64,000 bases of DNA from JBNJGB01 sp051747385 (GCA_051747385.1 JBNJGB010000008.1:137493-201492), one strand, 5' to 3'; positions 7,993-17,196 are shown, counted from the first letter of the stretch. Program-made: numbers and translations. Notes: a model not told the origin generated them from the sequence alone.

Positions 7993-10900
7993 TCAGTTGG
8001 GCTGCGCCAGGGCCTCCAGGCGACGGCCGGCGATCTCGGCCTCCGGGGCCAGGTCCAGCTCCAGGGCGAGCTCGCGGGCGCGCTCGAGGGTGGCGCGGGC
8101 GCCGCCGAAGTCGCCGAGGCCCTCCCGCGCCTCGGCCAGGCCCGTGAGGATCGTCACGAGGCTGCCGTCGCGGTGGCCCAGGGCCTCGTAGCTCGAGGCC
8201 GCCTCGCCGTGGAGCGTGGCCGCCTCGTGGAGGTCGCCCAGGCGGAGGTGGGCCAGGCCCAGGTTCGCGGTGGCCAGGGCCACGCCGCGCCGATCGCCGA
8301 TCGCCTCGTAGCCGGTCCGGGCGGTCTCGGCGAGCCGGATGGCCGTGTCGTACTCGCCCTCGCGGGTGGCCAGGTCCGCCAGGTTGGAGCGGGCGTTCGC
8401 CACGGCGCGGCGGTCGCCCATGGCCTCGCGGATTCGGAGCGCCCGCGTCATGTGGGTGCGGGCCTCCGCCACCCGATCGAGCCGCTGCAACACGACCCCG
8501 AGCATCCCGAGCGCCATGCTCACGCCCTTCTGGTGCCCGATGCGGTCGAGGACCACCAGGGCGCGGTTGGCCTGCTCCAGGGCCTCCTCCAGGCGCCCGC
8601 GCTCGTAGGCCGCGATGGCCATGTTGTAGAGCGTCTTCCCGGCCGCGGCGCGGTCTCCGAGGCGCTCCTGGGCCTCCAGGGCCAGCTCGAGCTGGCGGAG
8701 GCTGGCCTCCGGATCGCCCGTGAGCGTCGCCAGCATGCCGAGCGCCTCGTGGGCGGCCGCGAGCCCGGCGACGTCGCCGTGCCGCTCGAAGACGCCGAGC
8801 GCCCCCTCGTAGCCGGCGCGCGCGCCCTCGTACTCGCCCCGGCGCTCCAACACCTTGGCGCGCGCGAGGTCACAGCGGGCCGCCTCGTTGACGCGGGCCG
8901 CCTCCCGGAAGGCCTCGGCGGCCCGCGCGAGCAGGTCCCCGGCGGTCCCGTAGTCCGCCCGGGCCTCGTCGACCTCGCCGAGTCCCCGCAGGGCCTGGCC
9001 GAGAACCTCGGCATCCCCGACCTCGACCGCGTTCGTGCGCAGCGTCTCGAACGCCTCCGCCGCCGCGTCGTGCTGCCCGAGCTGCACCAGGAGGTGTCCC
9101 TCCTCCAGGAGAAGCCGGCGCTCCGCCTCGAGGAGGGCAGGCGTGGCCCGCCGGGCGCGTGGCACCTGCTCCAGGCGCTCCCGGGCCAGACGCAGAGCGG
9201 CGATCCGCTGCTCGGCCTCGGCGGCGTCCACGGCGAGGGCGGCCTCCATCTCGAGGCCGACGGCTGCCTCCGGGCGCCCGCCTCCCGCGAGCGCGGCCGC
9301 GGCGGTTCCGGCCAACGTCCGGCGCTCGTCGTCCGGGAGGGCGGCGAGGGTCTCCCCCGCCAGGCGCTGGAGGCGCCGCCGCTGCCGGGTGCCGCCGGAC
9401 AGGCGCAGGGCCACCTCGCGGGTGAGGCCGTCGGCGAAGCGCAGCGGCTCCTCTTCCGTATCCCCGACCTCCTGCAGGACGCCGCCGGCCACCAGGCCGT
9501 CCAGGGCGTCGTCGAGCCCCACGGCCAGGTCGGCGCGCCCCTCGCGGCGAATCATCTCCGCGAGGTGCGTTGGGGACGGGTGGTGGCCGAGGGCCGCGGC
9601 GCGCTGGAGGGTGGCCCGGGCGCTCTCCGGCCCGGGGCACCCTGCGAGGACGTCCTCGACGCGGTCGCGCACGGCGGCGCACTCGGCGGGCGGGAGACTC
9701 TCCAGCGGCACCGCGCCGTCCCGCTCACCCTCCAGCAGGCTCCGCCGCAGGTCGGCGCGGTCCGCGACGTGCTCCCAGCACGCGCGGGCGATTCCCGGGC
9801 GCCCTCCTGCGAGGGCCACGAGGACGTCGCGGAGGTCGGGTGTGAGGCAGCCGCGCTCCTCCAGCATCGCCGCGACGGCCGGATCGTCCACCGGAGAGAG
9901 CGGGAGCGGCTCGGCGCAGGGCAGGCGGCGGTTCGCCAGCGCCTCCACGAGGCCGGCCCCGGGAGTCTCCGTGGCGGGGGCGCCGTGACCGGGGCGCTCG
10001 CCGGACAGGATCAGACAGAGGGGAACGCGGGTCTCCTCGAGGGCCTGGAGCACCTCCCGCACCACGGCGGCGGTGCCGCCGTCCGCGCGGTGGAGGTCCA
10101 GCGCCGACAGCACGACCGGGCGGAGGCGGGCGAGGCGGAGGAGGAGGCGCGCCGCCGACGGGGCGATGGCCGTCGGTCGGTCCATGTAGGGGTCATCCCG
10201 CTCCGGGCGAAGGAAGCGGACGAGGTCCTCGACGAGCGCCTCGTCCGTCTGGCCTTCCAGGGCCGGGTGTGCCCGCAGGCGCTCCCGCAGGGCCGGCCGC
10301 TCCAGCGTGGTCACGTCGAGGAGGCGCTCCAGCCACCCCCGGACGGGCTCCATCGTGTGAAGCGGCGTCATGGGGCACGCGCCCTCGGCCGTCCGTGCGC
10401 CGAGCACGCGCCGCGCGCGCTGCAGGCTCCACGTGGTGAGGTCCTCGGCCCCGGTCCACGGCGCCGCCACCAGCAGAACGGCCCCGCCGGCTCCCTGCCC
10501 GGCGGTCTCGAGGAGGTGCTGGAGCCGGCGGCGAGGGCGCTCGCGACCCAGGAGATCCAGCTCGCGGGTGAGGGCGCCGAGGGAGCGGTGCGCGTCTCCC
10601 GCCGCGCGGGCCTCCACGGTGGGCTCCGAGACGCCGACCGGACTCGGGTCGGCCGGCCCGGCGGGCTCCAGAGATACGCGGGCCACCGGCTGCCCGCCCA
10701 GCAGCCGCTCGAGCTGGTCCCGGACCTGGCGGACGCCGGACGGGCGATCCGTGCGTCGCTTGCCGAGCAGGGCGCGCACCAGGGCCACCAGGTGCGGGTG
10801 GGGGGGCTCGCCCGGGATGTCGTCCATCAGAGGCGGGGGCGGCTCGTGGACGTGCTTGTAGAGCACCTCCATCGGGTTCTCGCTCTGGAAGGGCGGTGAC

Positions 10901-11658
10901 CCGGTCAGCATCTCGAAGAGGAGCACGCCCAGGGCGTACAGGTCGGCCCGGCCGTCGACGGGCCGTCCGGAGGCCTGCTCCGGGCTCATGTACGTCGGCG
11001 TCCCGAAGACCATGCCCGTACGGGTGAGCGGCGTGGCTCCGGCCTCCGCGCCCAGGATCTTCGCGACGCCGAAGTCCAGGATCTTCACATGATCACCGGG
11101 CTGGCGGCGATCCAGGAAGACGTTGTCGGGCTTCAGGTCCCGGTGGACGATACCGGCCGCGTGGGCGTCCTCCAGGCTCGCGCAGATCTGGCGCGCGATG
11201 TCCATGGCCCGCGCCGGGGCGAGCAGGCCCTCCAGCTCCAGCAGGCCCCCGAGGGAGATGCCCTCCAGGAGCTCCATCACCAGATAGGGGTTCCCGCTCC
11301 GGGTCTGGCCGAAGTCGAACGCCGTCACCGTGTGGGTCGAGCGCAGCCGGCTCGTGGCGCGCACCTCCTGGAAGAAGCGCCGCACGGAGCCTGCGTCGTC
11401 CCCGAGGCGGTCGTGGAGGATCTTGATGGCGACGTCCCGGCCGAGGGCGTGCTGGCGCGCGACGTATACGGAGCCCATCCCGCCCTTGCCGATCAGCCGG
11501 TCGAGGGTGAAGCGGTCGTCGACGACCGTGCCCGGTGGCAGGCCGGACCCCACGCGCACGAGCCGCGATCCGTCCCGCGGGCATCGCGCGACGTCCTGCT
11601 CGTATACGCGCCCGCACTCGAGGCAGTGACGCTCCTGGTCCGGCTGCGGCTGTGGCAT
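7993..11658 (-). CDS. Large Ser/Thr protein kinase with zinc ribbon, degenerate ATPase module and TPR tail
   Basis: 1221 residues. Residues 12-26 form a short Cys-rich head (CLEC then ARC). The kinase domain (about 45-310) looks active: glycine loop GKGGMGSV, Lys in VAIKIL (about 79), HRDLKPDN (172-179), DFG (195-197), and SPEQ in the activation segment. Residues 370-780 resemble the AAA_16/STAND ATPase of PknK-like kinases, but the P-loop position reads APWTGAED with no GKT/S, so it probably does not bind ATP. From about 850 to the end there are helical pairs typical of TPR repeats. ATG at 11658 is chosen; the reading frame stays open far upstream antisense to the next gene, which is a high-GC artefact. 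It is convergent with addA, with 4 bases between. Confidence 0.88.
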   Translation of the reverse strand: MPQPQPDQERHCLECGRVYEQDVARCPRDGSRLVRVGSGLPPGTVVDDRFTLDRLIGKGGMGSVYVARQHALGRDVAIKILHDRLGDDAGSVRRFFQEVRATSRLRSTHTVTAFDFGQTRSGNPYLVMELLEGISLGGLLELEGLLAPARAMDIARQICASLEDAHAAGIVHRDLKPDNVFLDRRQPGDHVKILDFGVAKILGAEAGATPLTRTGMVFGTPTYMSPEQASGRPVDGRADLYALGVLLFEMLTGSPPFQSENPMEVLYKHVHEPPPPLMDDIPGEPPHPHLVALVRALLGKRRTDRPSGVRQVRDQLERLLGGQPVARVSLEPAGPADPSPVGVSEPTVEARAAGDAHRSLGALTRELDLLGRERPRRRLQHLLETAGQGAGGAVLLVAAPWTGAEDLTTWSLQRARRVLGARTAEGACPMTPLHTMEPVRGWLERLLDVTTLERPALRERLRAHPALEGQTDEALVEDLVRFLRPERDDPYMDRPTAIAPSAARLLLRLARLRPVVLSALDLHRADGGTAAVVREVLQALEETRVPLCLILSGERPGHGAPATETPGAGLVEALANRRLPCAEPLPLSPVDDPAVAAMLEERGCLTPDLRDVLVALAGGRPGIARACWEHVADRADLRRSLLEGERDGAVPLESLPPAECAAVRDRVEDVLAGCPGPESARATLQRAAALGHHPSPTHLAEMIRREGRADLAVGLDDALDGLVAGGVLQEVGDTEEEPLRFADGLTREVALRLSGGTRQRRRLQRLAGETLAALPDDERRTLAGTAAAALAGGGRPEAAVGLEMEAALAVDAAEAEQRIAALRLARERLEQVPRARRATPALLEAERRLLLEEGHLLVQLGQHDAAAEAFETLRTNAVEVGDAEVLGQALRGLGEVDEARADYGTAGDLLARAAEAFREAARVNEAARCDLARAKVLERRGEYEGARAGYEGALGVFERHGDVAGLAAAHEALGMLATLTGDPEASLRQLELALEAQERLGDRAAAGKTLYNMAIAAYERGRLEEALEQANRALVVLDRIGHQKGVSMALGMLGVVLQRLDRVAEARTHMTRALRIREAMGDRRAVANARSNLADLATREGEYDTAIRLAETARTGYEAIGDRRGVALATANLGLAHLRLGDLHEAATLHGEAASSYEALGHRDGSLVTILTGLAEAREGLGDFGGARATLERARELALELDLAPEAEIAGRRLEALAQPN

Positions 11659-11762
11659 GATCGTCCGCGGGGGGCTCTCGCGGCCGGGGCAGAATGCCCG
11701 ACGCGTCCATACATGCCCGTCTATGGCGCGTTTCACAAGGTGCGCCCGCGCCCGGAACCATC

Positions 11763-11792
11763 TTGACAAGGCGGGCGGGGCGTCCAGATACT
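11763..11792 (+). promoter_or_regulatory. Sigma-70-like promoter, TTGACA-N18-GATACT
   Basis: TTGACA at 11763-11768 and GATACT at 11787-11792 with an 18-bp spacer, 62 bases before the lipoprotein start codon. The -35 is perfect and the -10 matches 4 of 6. Confidence 0.6.
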
Positions 11793-11853
11793 GCGCCGGC
11801 CCCGCCGTCGGACCCTCCGGCGCATCAACGAGACGATCTGGAGATCTCCCCGC

Positions 11854-13560
11854 ATGAACCTCCCCGGCGCCCCGACGTACCGCAGGATGCCGCAGGTCCC
11901 GGCCCTCCTCGTGATGGCTGCGCTCGTACTCCCCGCTGCGACGGGGTGCGACAAGGGGCTGCAGGCCGAGCTGGATCAGCGGAAGACCGACCGTTACCAG
12001 GAGGCGGCCGACAAGCTGGCGGAGATCGAGACGAAGCGTCTCGCGGAGCTCCGGGAGGCGCTCCCGGACAAAGGCGCCGCCGAGGAGGACGAGACGGGCA
12101 AGAAGCACCCGATCCTCACCTGGCGCGCCACCATCGTGGACCGGGACGACGAGGCCGCGCTCAAGGCGATCGCGGACGAGTACAAGGGCACGCCCACGGA
12201 GACCGCGGCCCGCTCCGGAGCGGCCTTCGCCAAGGCGTCCAAGGAGTACTGGGAGGCCTTCCGGGAGGGGAAGTACAACCTCGCCCGGTACATCAAGTTC
12301 CTCGACGGCTATCTGAAGGCCGCCGCCGAGGAGGAGGAGGAGGAGGCCGGTGACGAGTTCGTCCAGCGGCCGTTCCTCGCCGAGGCCGCCTTCGACAAGG
12401 CCTTCCTGCACGCCGCGCGCTTCTTCCTGGTGGCGGAGCGCTCCCCCGACGTGCGGCTGCTGACCGCCTATCCGTACTGGCAGGTGGCCTTCGGCATCCC
12501 CAGCAAGGGCGGCGAGAACTTCAGCGACTACGTGACCCGGCTGTGCCGCAGCCCGCAGATGGAGGAGCACTGCGAGGGCGTGCCCCACGAGCTTCGCCCC
12601 TCCGCCATCAACCGGCCGTACCTGAAGTGGCTGAAGTCCGAGACGAAGGAGTTCCTCGAGGCCCACGACGTGGAGGTCTTCGAGGATGTCGCCCGGCGGT
12701 ACCTCGAGGCCCTCGACGCGGCCATGGAGGAGGCGCCGGAGCTGGCCGAGGAGCTCGCCCTGCCCGCCACGTATTCCGACAGCTCCGTCCCGGGCGGGAT
12801 GAAGATCACCATGAACCCGGAAAAGGGCGTGCGGATCCTCGACACGCAGGTGGACGAGGACTTCCAGGGTCGCGTGCCGAGCGCCCTGGATGACGCCATC
12901 GAGAAGAAGATCGCGGACCTCAAGGAGACCCCCGGAAACAAGATCGACTACGAGCGCGTCGTGCTGGAGGCGCCCGGGACCCTGGAGGGCTCGGAGCTGG
13001 TGGGCGCCATCCAGTCTGCGCCGCGCGACAAGGTGCGCCAGGTCGTGCTGGTGGGCCGCCGCCGGGCCGACGACAGCCTGCGCCGGACGGGCGTCCTGGT
13101 GCGCCTGCCGGCCCCGGACGAGGGCGACACCACCTCCTACGCGTTCAAGGACCAGAGGCTGCGGACGCGCTGCGCCTACATCGGCGTGGCGGGCAAGCCG
13201 CCCGTCGGCCGCAAGTCCCCGGGCAGCTACCTGGTCATCGACGAGGAGAAGGTGCGGGCCGCCAAGCTGAGCCGCGACGAGGAGACCCGAGAGCTGTCCG
13301 TCAGCGACTTCACCCTGGAGACGTCCCCGGACGAGCGGGAGGAGATCTGGGAGTGGGCCGACGACAACGAGGGTATCGTGCGGATGTTCGTCAGCCAGGA
13401 CTTCGCCTACGACGAGATCATGAAGCTCGTCAGCGGCCTGCTCTACCGCTGCAAGGACATCGAGGTCACGGTGGACGAGCGCGAGGATCAGAAGGTCAAG
13501 GTCACCTGCGGCGAGAGCGAGGAGCGGGACATCACCCTCGTCCTCGGCCTCTGCGACTAG
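11854..13560 (+). CDS. Lipoprotein of unknown function
   Basis: 568 residues. A signal peptide with RR at residues 10-11 and a hydrophobic core ends in the lipobox LPAATGC, so the product should be an outer-membrane or periplasmic lipoprotein. The mature protein begins with a charged helical region (about 40-150), carries a run of Glu around residue 163, and then has a mixed alpha/beta body. I recognise no family. A promoter with a perfect -35 lies just upstream, and a strong hairpin follows the stop. It stands between a divergent kinase gene and the PAAR/DUF2169 pair, so a cell-envelope or secretion role is possible but only inferred. ATG 11887 is an alternative start but would lose the positive n-region. 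Confidence 0.75.
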   Translation: MNLPGAPTYRRMPQVPALLVMAALVLPAATGCDKGLQAELDQRKTDRYQEAADKLAEIETKRLAELREALPDKGAAEEDETGKKHPILTWRATIVDRDDEAALKAIADEYKGTPTETAARSGAAFAKASKEYWEAFREGKYNLARYIKFLDGYLKAAAEEEEEEAGDEFVQRPFLAEAAFDKAFLHAARFFLVAERSPDVRLLTAYPYWQVAFGIPSKGGENFSDYVTRLCRSPQMEEHCEGVPHELRPSAINRPYLKWLKSETKEFLEAHDVEVFEDVARRYLEALDAAMEEAPELAEELALPATYSDSSVPGGMKITMNPEKGVRILDTQVDEDFQGRVPSALDDAIEKKIADLKETPGNKIDYERVVLEAPGTLEGSELVGAIQSAPRDKVRQVVLVGRRRADDSLRRTGVLVRLPAPDEGDTTSYAFKDQRLRTRCAYIGVAGKPPVGRKSPGSYLVIDEEKVRAAKLSRDEETRELSVSDFTLETSPDEREEIWEWADDNEGIVRMFVSQDFAYDEIMKLVSGLLYRCKDIEVTVDEREDQKVKVTCGESEERDITLVLGLCD

Positions 13561-13765
13561 AGCGCCGAACGGGACCGCGGACCGCGGGTCTGCGAGCGAG
13601 CTCCGAGTGGATCGGCCAGGCGCGGAGCGCCGATTCCGGGTCCCGAGCCATGCCATGAGGCATGGCGCAGCGGTCCCGGAAGGCCGAGGCGCCGGAGATC
13701 GCCGCTAGCCCAACGGGAGCGGTCCTGTTTGGTGCTCCAGGCTTTCTCGGGCTGCCGGCGGGGCG
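13561..13765. other. Intergenic region, little seen apart from a hairpin
   Basis: About 200 bp between the lipoprotein stop and the PAAR promoter. Apart from the hairpin at 13647-13666 and short direct repeats of ACCGCGG near 13577 there is no recognisable gene. The long reverse reading frame through it is not supported. Confidence 0.5.
13647..13666 (+). terminator. Hairpin after lipoprotein gene
   Basis: GCCATGCC and GGCATGGC form a perfect 8-bp stem with loop ATGA, 87 bases after the stop. It is flanked by partly complementary CGGG/CCCG. There is no T-tract, so it may be an imperfect intrinsic terminator or an RNA-stabilising structure. Confidence 0.4.
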
Positions 13766-13795
13766 TTGACACCCGCTCGGCGGCCCGGACATACT
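13766..13795 (+). promoter_or_regulatory. Sigma-70-like promoter, TTGACA-N18-CATACT
   Basis: TTGACA at 13766-13771 and CATACT at 13790-13795, spacer 18 bp, 37 bases before the PAAR start. It has the same architecture as the promoter at 11763-11792. Confidence 0.6.
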
Positions 13796-13831
13796 CCGGC
13801 GTGGAAGCCTACGCGCCGACGGAGGAGCCGC

Positions 13832-14152
13832 ATGCCAGCCCAGGCCCGGGTCGGGGACATCGCGAAGTGTGACGCGGACTCCCACGGGTGTCCGGCCTGC
13901 CCGCATCCTCCGGCGGGCCCGCTGGTCGGCGGCTCCCCGGACGTGTTCGTCAACGGCCTCCCGGCCGGACGGAAGGGGGACCCCGGCATCCACGCCGCGT
14001 GCTGCGGGCCGAACACCTGGCAGGCCAACATGGGGTCGGCCACGGTGCTCATCAACGGCAAGGCCGCGTATCGCAAGGGCGACATGTCCAAGCACTGCGG
14101 CGGCGTCGGCAGCCAGAAGGCCGGGTCGGCCGACGTCATCACGGGCGGCTGA
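13832..14152 (+). CDS. PAAR-domain spike-tip protein
   Basis: 106 residues, entirely a PAAR-like fold: VGDIAKCD, then SPDVFVNGLPAGRKGD, a Cys/His-rich turn (GIHAACCG), and GSATVLINGKAAYRKGDMSKHCGG. PAAR proteins sharpen the VgrG spike of type VI secretion systems and recruit effectors. The start at 13832 has GGAGGAG four bases upstream. The next gene is the DUF2169 protein that typically travels with PAAR genes. No VgrG or other T6SS core gene is in the window, so this is either an orphan tip module or the edge of a larger locus. Confidence 0.9.
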   Translation: MPAQARVGDIAKCDADSHGCPACPHPPAGPLVGGSPDVFVNGLPAGRKGDPGIHAACCGPNTWQANMGSATVLINGKAAYRKGDMSKHCGGVGSQKAGSADVITGG

Positions 14153-14247
14153 TCAGCGCGGTCGCGCGTGGGTTTGCCATGCTGCCGACTCTGGGGCACC
14201 TTGCGGTGGCGCGTCGGCGCGGGAAGGGTGCCCGGACGAGGTGAGCG

Positions 14248-16509
14248 GTGCCGGAGTTCGAGGACAGCGGCTTCAAGGGGATGTGGCTCCCCGGCCGGCG
14301 GCTGAGCGGGGACCACGGCCTGGTGGTGGTCGCGAAGCGGCGGTTCCTGGTCGACCTGGCCAGCGCCGACTGCGAGCCGGCGGAGGAGACGCCCGACGTT
14401 CTCCTGGTGCCCGAGTATACGAACGAGGACGATCCGGCGACCTCGAGCGTGGACCGGGCGGCCGACGCGGCCCTGGACAAGCGGCGGGTCGACGTCGTCG
14501 TGAGGGGCACGGCCTACGCACCCGGTGGGCAGCCCGCCCCCGAGTTCGAGGTGGGCCTGCGCATCACGGGCGTCCTGGAGCGACGCCTGCGCATCGTGGG
14601 GCCGCGTGTCGCGCGCTGGGTGGCCCCCAAGAAGCTCCTCGGCGACAAGGAGAAGGCCAAGGGCGAGGTCCAGGAGTATCCGCCGCCGGAGTTCACGGAG
14701 CCGCAGCCCATCGAAAAGCTGCCCCTGAGGTACGAGCTCGCCTACGGGGGCACCGCCAGCATCGTCCTGGAGGAGGACGACCAGGAGGTCGCGGAGGAGC
14801 ACCAGGAGGAGGCGAAGGAAAAAGAGGCCCGGCGGAAGCGGAAGAAGGAGATCGAGGCGGAGCTGCGGGCCGAGGAGGAGGCGAAGGCCGAGGAGGCCGA
14901 GGCCGCGAAGGCGGCGGAGGAGTCCGGCGTCGCCGACGAGGAGGCCCGGGCGAAGGCGGACGAGGCCTTCCGGGAGGAGGGCACGCGGACCCTCGACGCC
15001 GAGGTCATCCGCAGCCTGGAGGAGGAGGAGGCGGAGGGCGAGGAGATGGTCGCCGTCTCGGAGTATCGCCTGGGGCGGGACCTGCCCGACCGCCCCGAGG
15101 AGGAGGAGGAGGAGGCCGGCGCCGAGGAAGAGGGGGCCGAGGAGACCGAAGAGGAGGAGGCCGAAGGGGGCGACCCCGAGGAGGAGAGCCCGTTTTCCGA
15201 GGGCACGAAGACGCTCGACGTCTCGGACCTGGAGCCCGAGGACGAGCTCCGGCAGGTCCTCGACGAGGAGGAGCGCCGCCGGCGCGAGGCCCTGAAGGAC
15301 GAGGAGGGCACGCAGGTCATCCGGACCGAGGGCATGGAGGATGTGACCCTCGCGGACGACGAGTGGATCGGCGAGGCCGGCGCCCGCCCCGAGGAGCCCG
15401 AGGAGGAGGAGCCCGAGGAGAGCCCCTACCCCCAGACGCCGTATCCTGCGAACCCGGCGGGTCGGGGCTTCTGCGTGAGCCCGCTCCGGGAGGCCGTGGA
15501 CGGGACGCCGCTGCCCTGCATCGAGTACCCGGATCGGCCGCTGGAGCCCGAGGACTTCGTGCGGGACCTGGAGGAGCTGGAGCTGTCGGAGCTGGAGGCC
15601 GTCCCCGGGTTCGGCCCGTACCCGCCGGGCTGGTTCCCGCGCGCCGCCCTGGCCGGGGTCATGCCCTGGGACGAGGAGGCCGCCGAGGAGGCGAAGAAGC
15701 AGGCGCTGGAGGAGTACGACCCGGAGGACCCGGACGATCGGGAGGCCATCGAGCAGATCGAGGCCATGGAGACGCCGATCATGCAGCCCGGCTGGTACCA
15801 GGAGGCCCACCCGGACCTGCAGGTGGAGCGGCTCCGCGGGGACGAGGAGATCCACCTGGAGAACCTGACGCCGGACGGACAACTGTTCCTGCGGCTGCCC
15901 GGACGTCATCCGACCGCCTCCGTGGACCTGGGGCAGGGCGCCTCGCACCTGTTCATGCGCTTGGACACGCTGGTCCTGGACCTGGAGGATCCGTCCGCGC
16001 CCGCCGTCGACCTTGTCTGGCGCGGCTGGTATCCGCTGCGGGACTTCGAGCAGCTCGAGGAGGCGACGAAGCTGGACGTGCGCCTGTCCGAGGTGGGCCA
16101 GATGGACTGGATGGACCGGGCCCGCGCGGAGGCCCTCGGCGCCGAGGAGCGCGAGGAGGGCACCCGCACGATGGCCGCCATGGAGGAGGACGGGGAGGGC
16201 GAGGAGTTCGTCCGCGGGGCCGAGGCGGATCGCCGCTATCGCGAGGCCCTCGCCGCGCAGGAGGCCGGCGAGGAGGCTGGTCAGACGAAGGAGGAGGGCA
16301 CGGCGGTCCTGCAGGAGGACCGGGAGTACCGGACGTCGGACGACTGGGAGGACCCGTACCGGGAGGGGCGCGACGTCTCGGACGACGAGGCCCGGGAGGC
16401 CGCCGAGGAGGCGGAGCGCCGCAAGGACGCCGAGATCCGGAAGAAGGCCCGGGAGAAGGCCGACGAGGAGTTCGGCATCGAGCGGGACGAGGAAGACGAG
16501 GAGTCCTGA
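14248..16509 (+). CDS. DUF2169 (T6SS-associated) protein with long acidic insertions and repeated EGT motifs
   Basis: 753 residues. The conserved DUF2169 parts are LVVVAKRRFLVD (25-36), RVDVVVRGTAYAPGG, IEKLPLRYELAYGG (about 155), NPAGRGF with LPCIEYPD, GFGPYPPGW, and the block around LENLTPDGQLFLRLPG. DUF2169 proteins accompany PAAR/VgrG genes. This one has a large Glu-rich, coiled-coil-like insertion (about 172-400) and a charged tail (about 640-753), making it far longer than usual. The motif EGT(R/K/Q/A)(T/V)(L/I/M) occurs five times, with its Gly at residues 245, 319, 354, 638 and 684, always in acidic linkers. The pattern resembles FHA-binding phospho-Thr motifs. GTG start with GAGGTG upstream. 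GAG/GAC codons dominate but the frame is uninterrupted. Confidence 0.85.
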   Translation: MPEFEDSGFKGMWLPGRRLSGDHGLVVVAKRRFLVDLASADCEPAEETPDVLLVPEYTNEDDPATSSVDRAADAALDKRRVDVVVRGTAYAPGGQPAPEFEVGLRITGVLERRLRIVGPRVARWVAPKKLLGDKEKAKGEVQEYPPPEFTEPQPIEKLPLRYELAYGGTASIVLEEDDQEVAEEHQEEAKEKEARRKRKKEIEAELRAEEEAKAEEAEAAKAAEESGVADEEARAKADEAFREEGTRTLDAEVIRSLEEEEAEGEEMVAVSEYRLGRDLPDRPEEEEEEAGAEEEGAEETEEEEAEGGDPEEESPFSEGTKTLDVSDLEPEDELRQVLDEEERRRREALKDEEGTQVIRTEGMEDVTLADDEWIGEAGARPEEPEEEEPEESPYPQTPYPANPAGRGFCVSPLREAVDGTPLPCIEYPDRPLEPEDFVRDLEELELSELEAVPGFGPYPPGWFPRAALAGVMPWDEEAAEEAKKQALEEYDPEDPDDREAIEQIEAMETPIMQPGWYQEAHPDLQVERLRGDEEIHLENLTPDGQLFLRLPGRHPTASVDLGQGASHLFMRLDTLVLDLEDPSAPAVDLVWRGWYPLRDFEQLEEATKLDVRLSEVGQMDWMDRARAEALGAEEREEGTRTMAAMEEDGEGEEFVRGAEADRRYREALAAQEAGEEAGQTKEEGTAVLQEDREYRTSDDWEDPYREGRDVSDDEAREAAEEAERRKDAEIRKKAREKADEEFGIERDEEDEES

Positions 16510-16536
16510 CCCGGCGGGCGAGCGCGAGGAGGCGTG

Positions 16537-17103
16537 GTGATCATCGGATTGACGGGGAAGTTCGCTGCCGGGAAGGGGACGGTGGCGGAGGTGCTGCGGG
16601 AGCGCGGCTTCGCCTATCACTCCCTGTCGGACATCCTCCGCGAAGAGCTGACGGCGCGCGGCGTGGCCGAGAGCCGGCGTGCCCTCCTGGAGCTGGGCAA
16701 CGAGCTGAGGCGCGCGGGCGGCCCGGGCGTCCTGGCGGCCCGACTGCGCGATCGGCTCCGCGATGGCCGCGATCACATCGTCGACTCCATCCGGAACCCC
16801 GCGGAGGTCCGCGAGCTTCGCCGCCTGGAGGGCTTCACCCTGGTGGCCGTGACGGCGGCGCCGGAGGTCCGCTTCGAGCGGCTCCGAGCCCGTGGACGCG
16901 TCGGCGACCCCACGACGTGGGAGGAGTTCGTGGAGCTGGAGCGGCGCGAGACCGACAGCGACGATCCCACCACCCAGCAGCTCGCCGCGACCCTGGCGCT
17001 GGCCGACCGGAGCCTGCCCAACGACGGCGACGTGGAGGCGCTTCGCGCGTCCGTGGAGGACCTGGTCGCGCGGCTCGCGGCCGAGGAGGGCGCCGGCTCG
17101 TGA
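16537..17103 (+). CDS. P-loop nucleotide kinase-like protein (dephospho-CoA/NMP kinase fold)
   Basis: 188 residues. Begins with IIGLTGKFAAGKG, a Walker A of the kinase type close to archaeal UPF0200 and dephospho-CoA kinase proteins. A LID-like Arg-rich segment (FERLRARGRVGDP) and IVDSIRNPAEV resemble NMP kinases. The true substrate is unknown; a housekeeping coaE is usually shorter in motif and has a different LID, so I do not call it coaE. Two GTGs stand in tandem (16534 and 16537). The second gives a better spacing to AGGAGG at 16527-16532. Its stop forms GTGA with a 29-residue reading frame. Confidence 0.65.
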   Translation: MIIGLTGKFAAGKGTVAEVLRERGFAYHSLSDILREELTARGVAESRRALLELGNELRRAGGPGVLAARLRDRLRDGRDHIVDSIRNPAEVRELRRLEGFTLVAVTAAPEVRFERLRARGRVGDPTTWEEFVELERRETDSDDPTTQQLAATLALADRSLPNDGDVEALRASVEDLVARLAAEEGAGS

Positions 17104-17189
17104 GGCCGCCCCCGGAGGAGCACGCCGCCCGCCTCGAACGGGACGCCGACCCGGAGGAGGAGCTCCCGGCCGCCCAGCAGCCTCGATAG
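17100..17189 (+). CDS. Possible coupled 29-residue peptide
   Basis: GTG at 17100 overlaps the preceding stop as GTGA and opens a frame of 29 codons ending in TAG at 17187-17189, seven bases before the ATPase start. The predicted product is hydrophilic (RPPPEEHAARLERD and so on) with strong G/C third positions like a coding frame. It may be a real microprotein, a coupling leader, or chance. Confidence 0.3.
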   Translation: MRPPPEEHAARLERDADPEEELPAAQQPR

Positions 17190-17196
17190 GCCCGCC

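Noticed and set aside
11659..13656. 666-codon upstream extension of the large kinase
   Set aside because: Lies wholly antisense to a lipoprotein gene with promoter and signal peptide; no domain in the extension.
14758..15420. Glu-rich run in the DUF2169 gene suspected to be a frameshift
   Set aside because: DUF2169 blocks on both sides are in the same frame and the insertion carries the repeated EGT motif.
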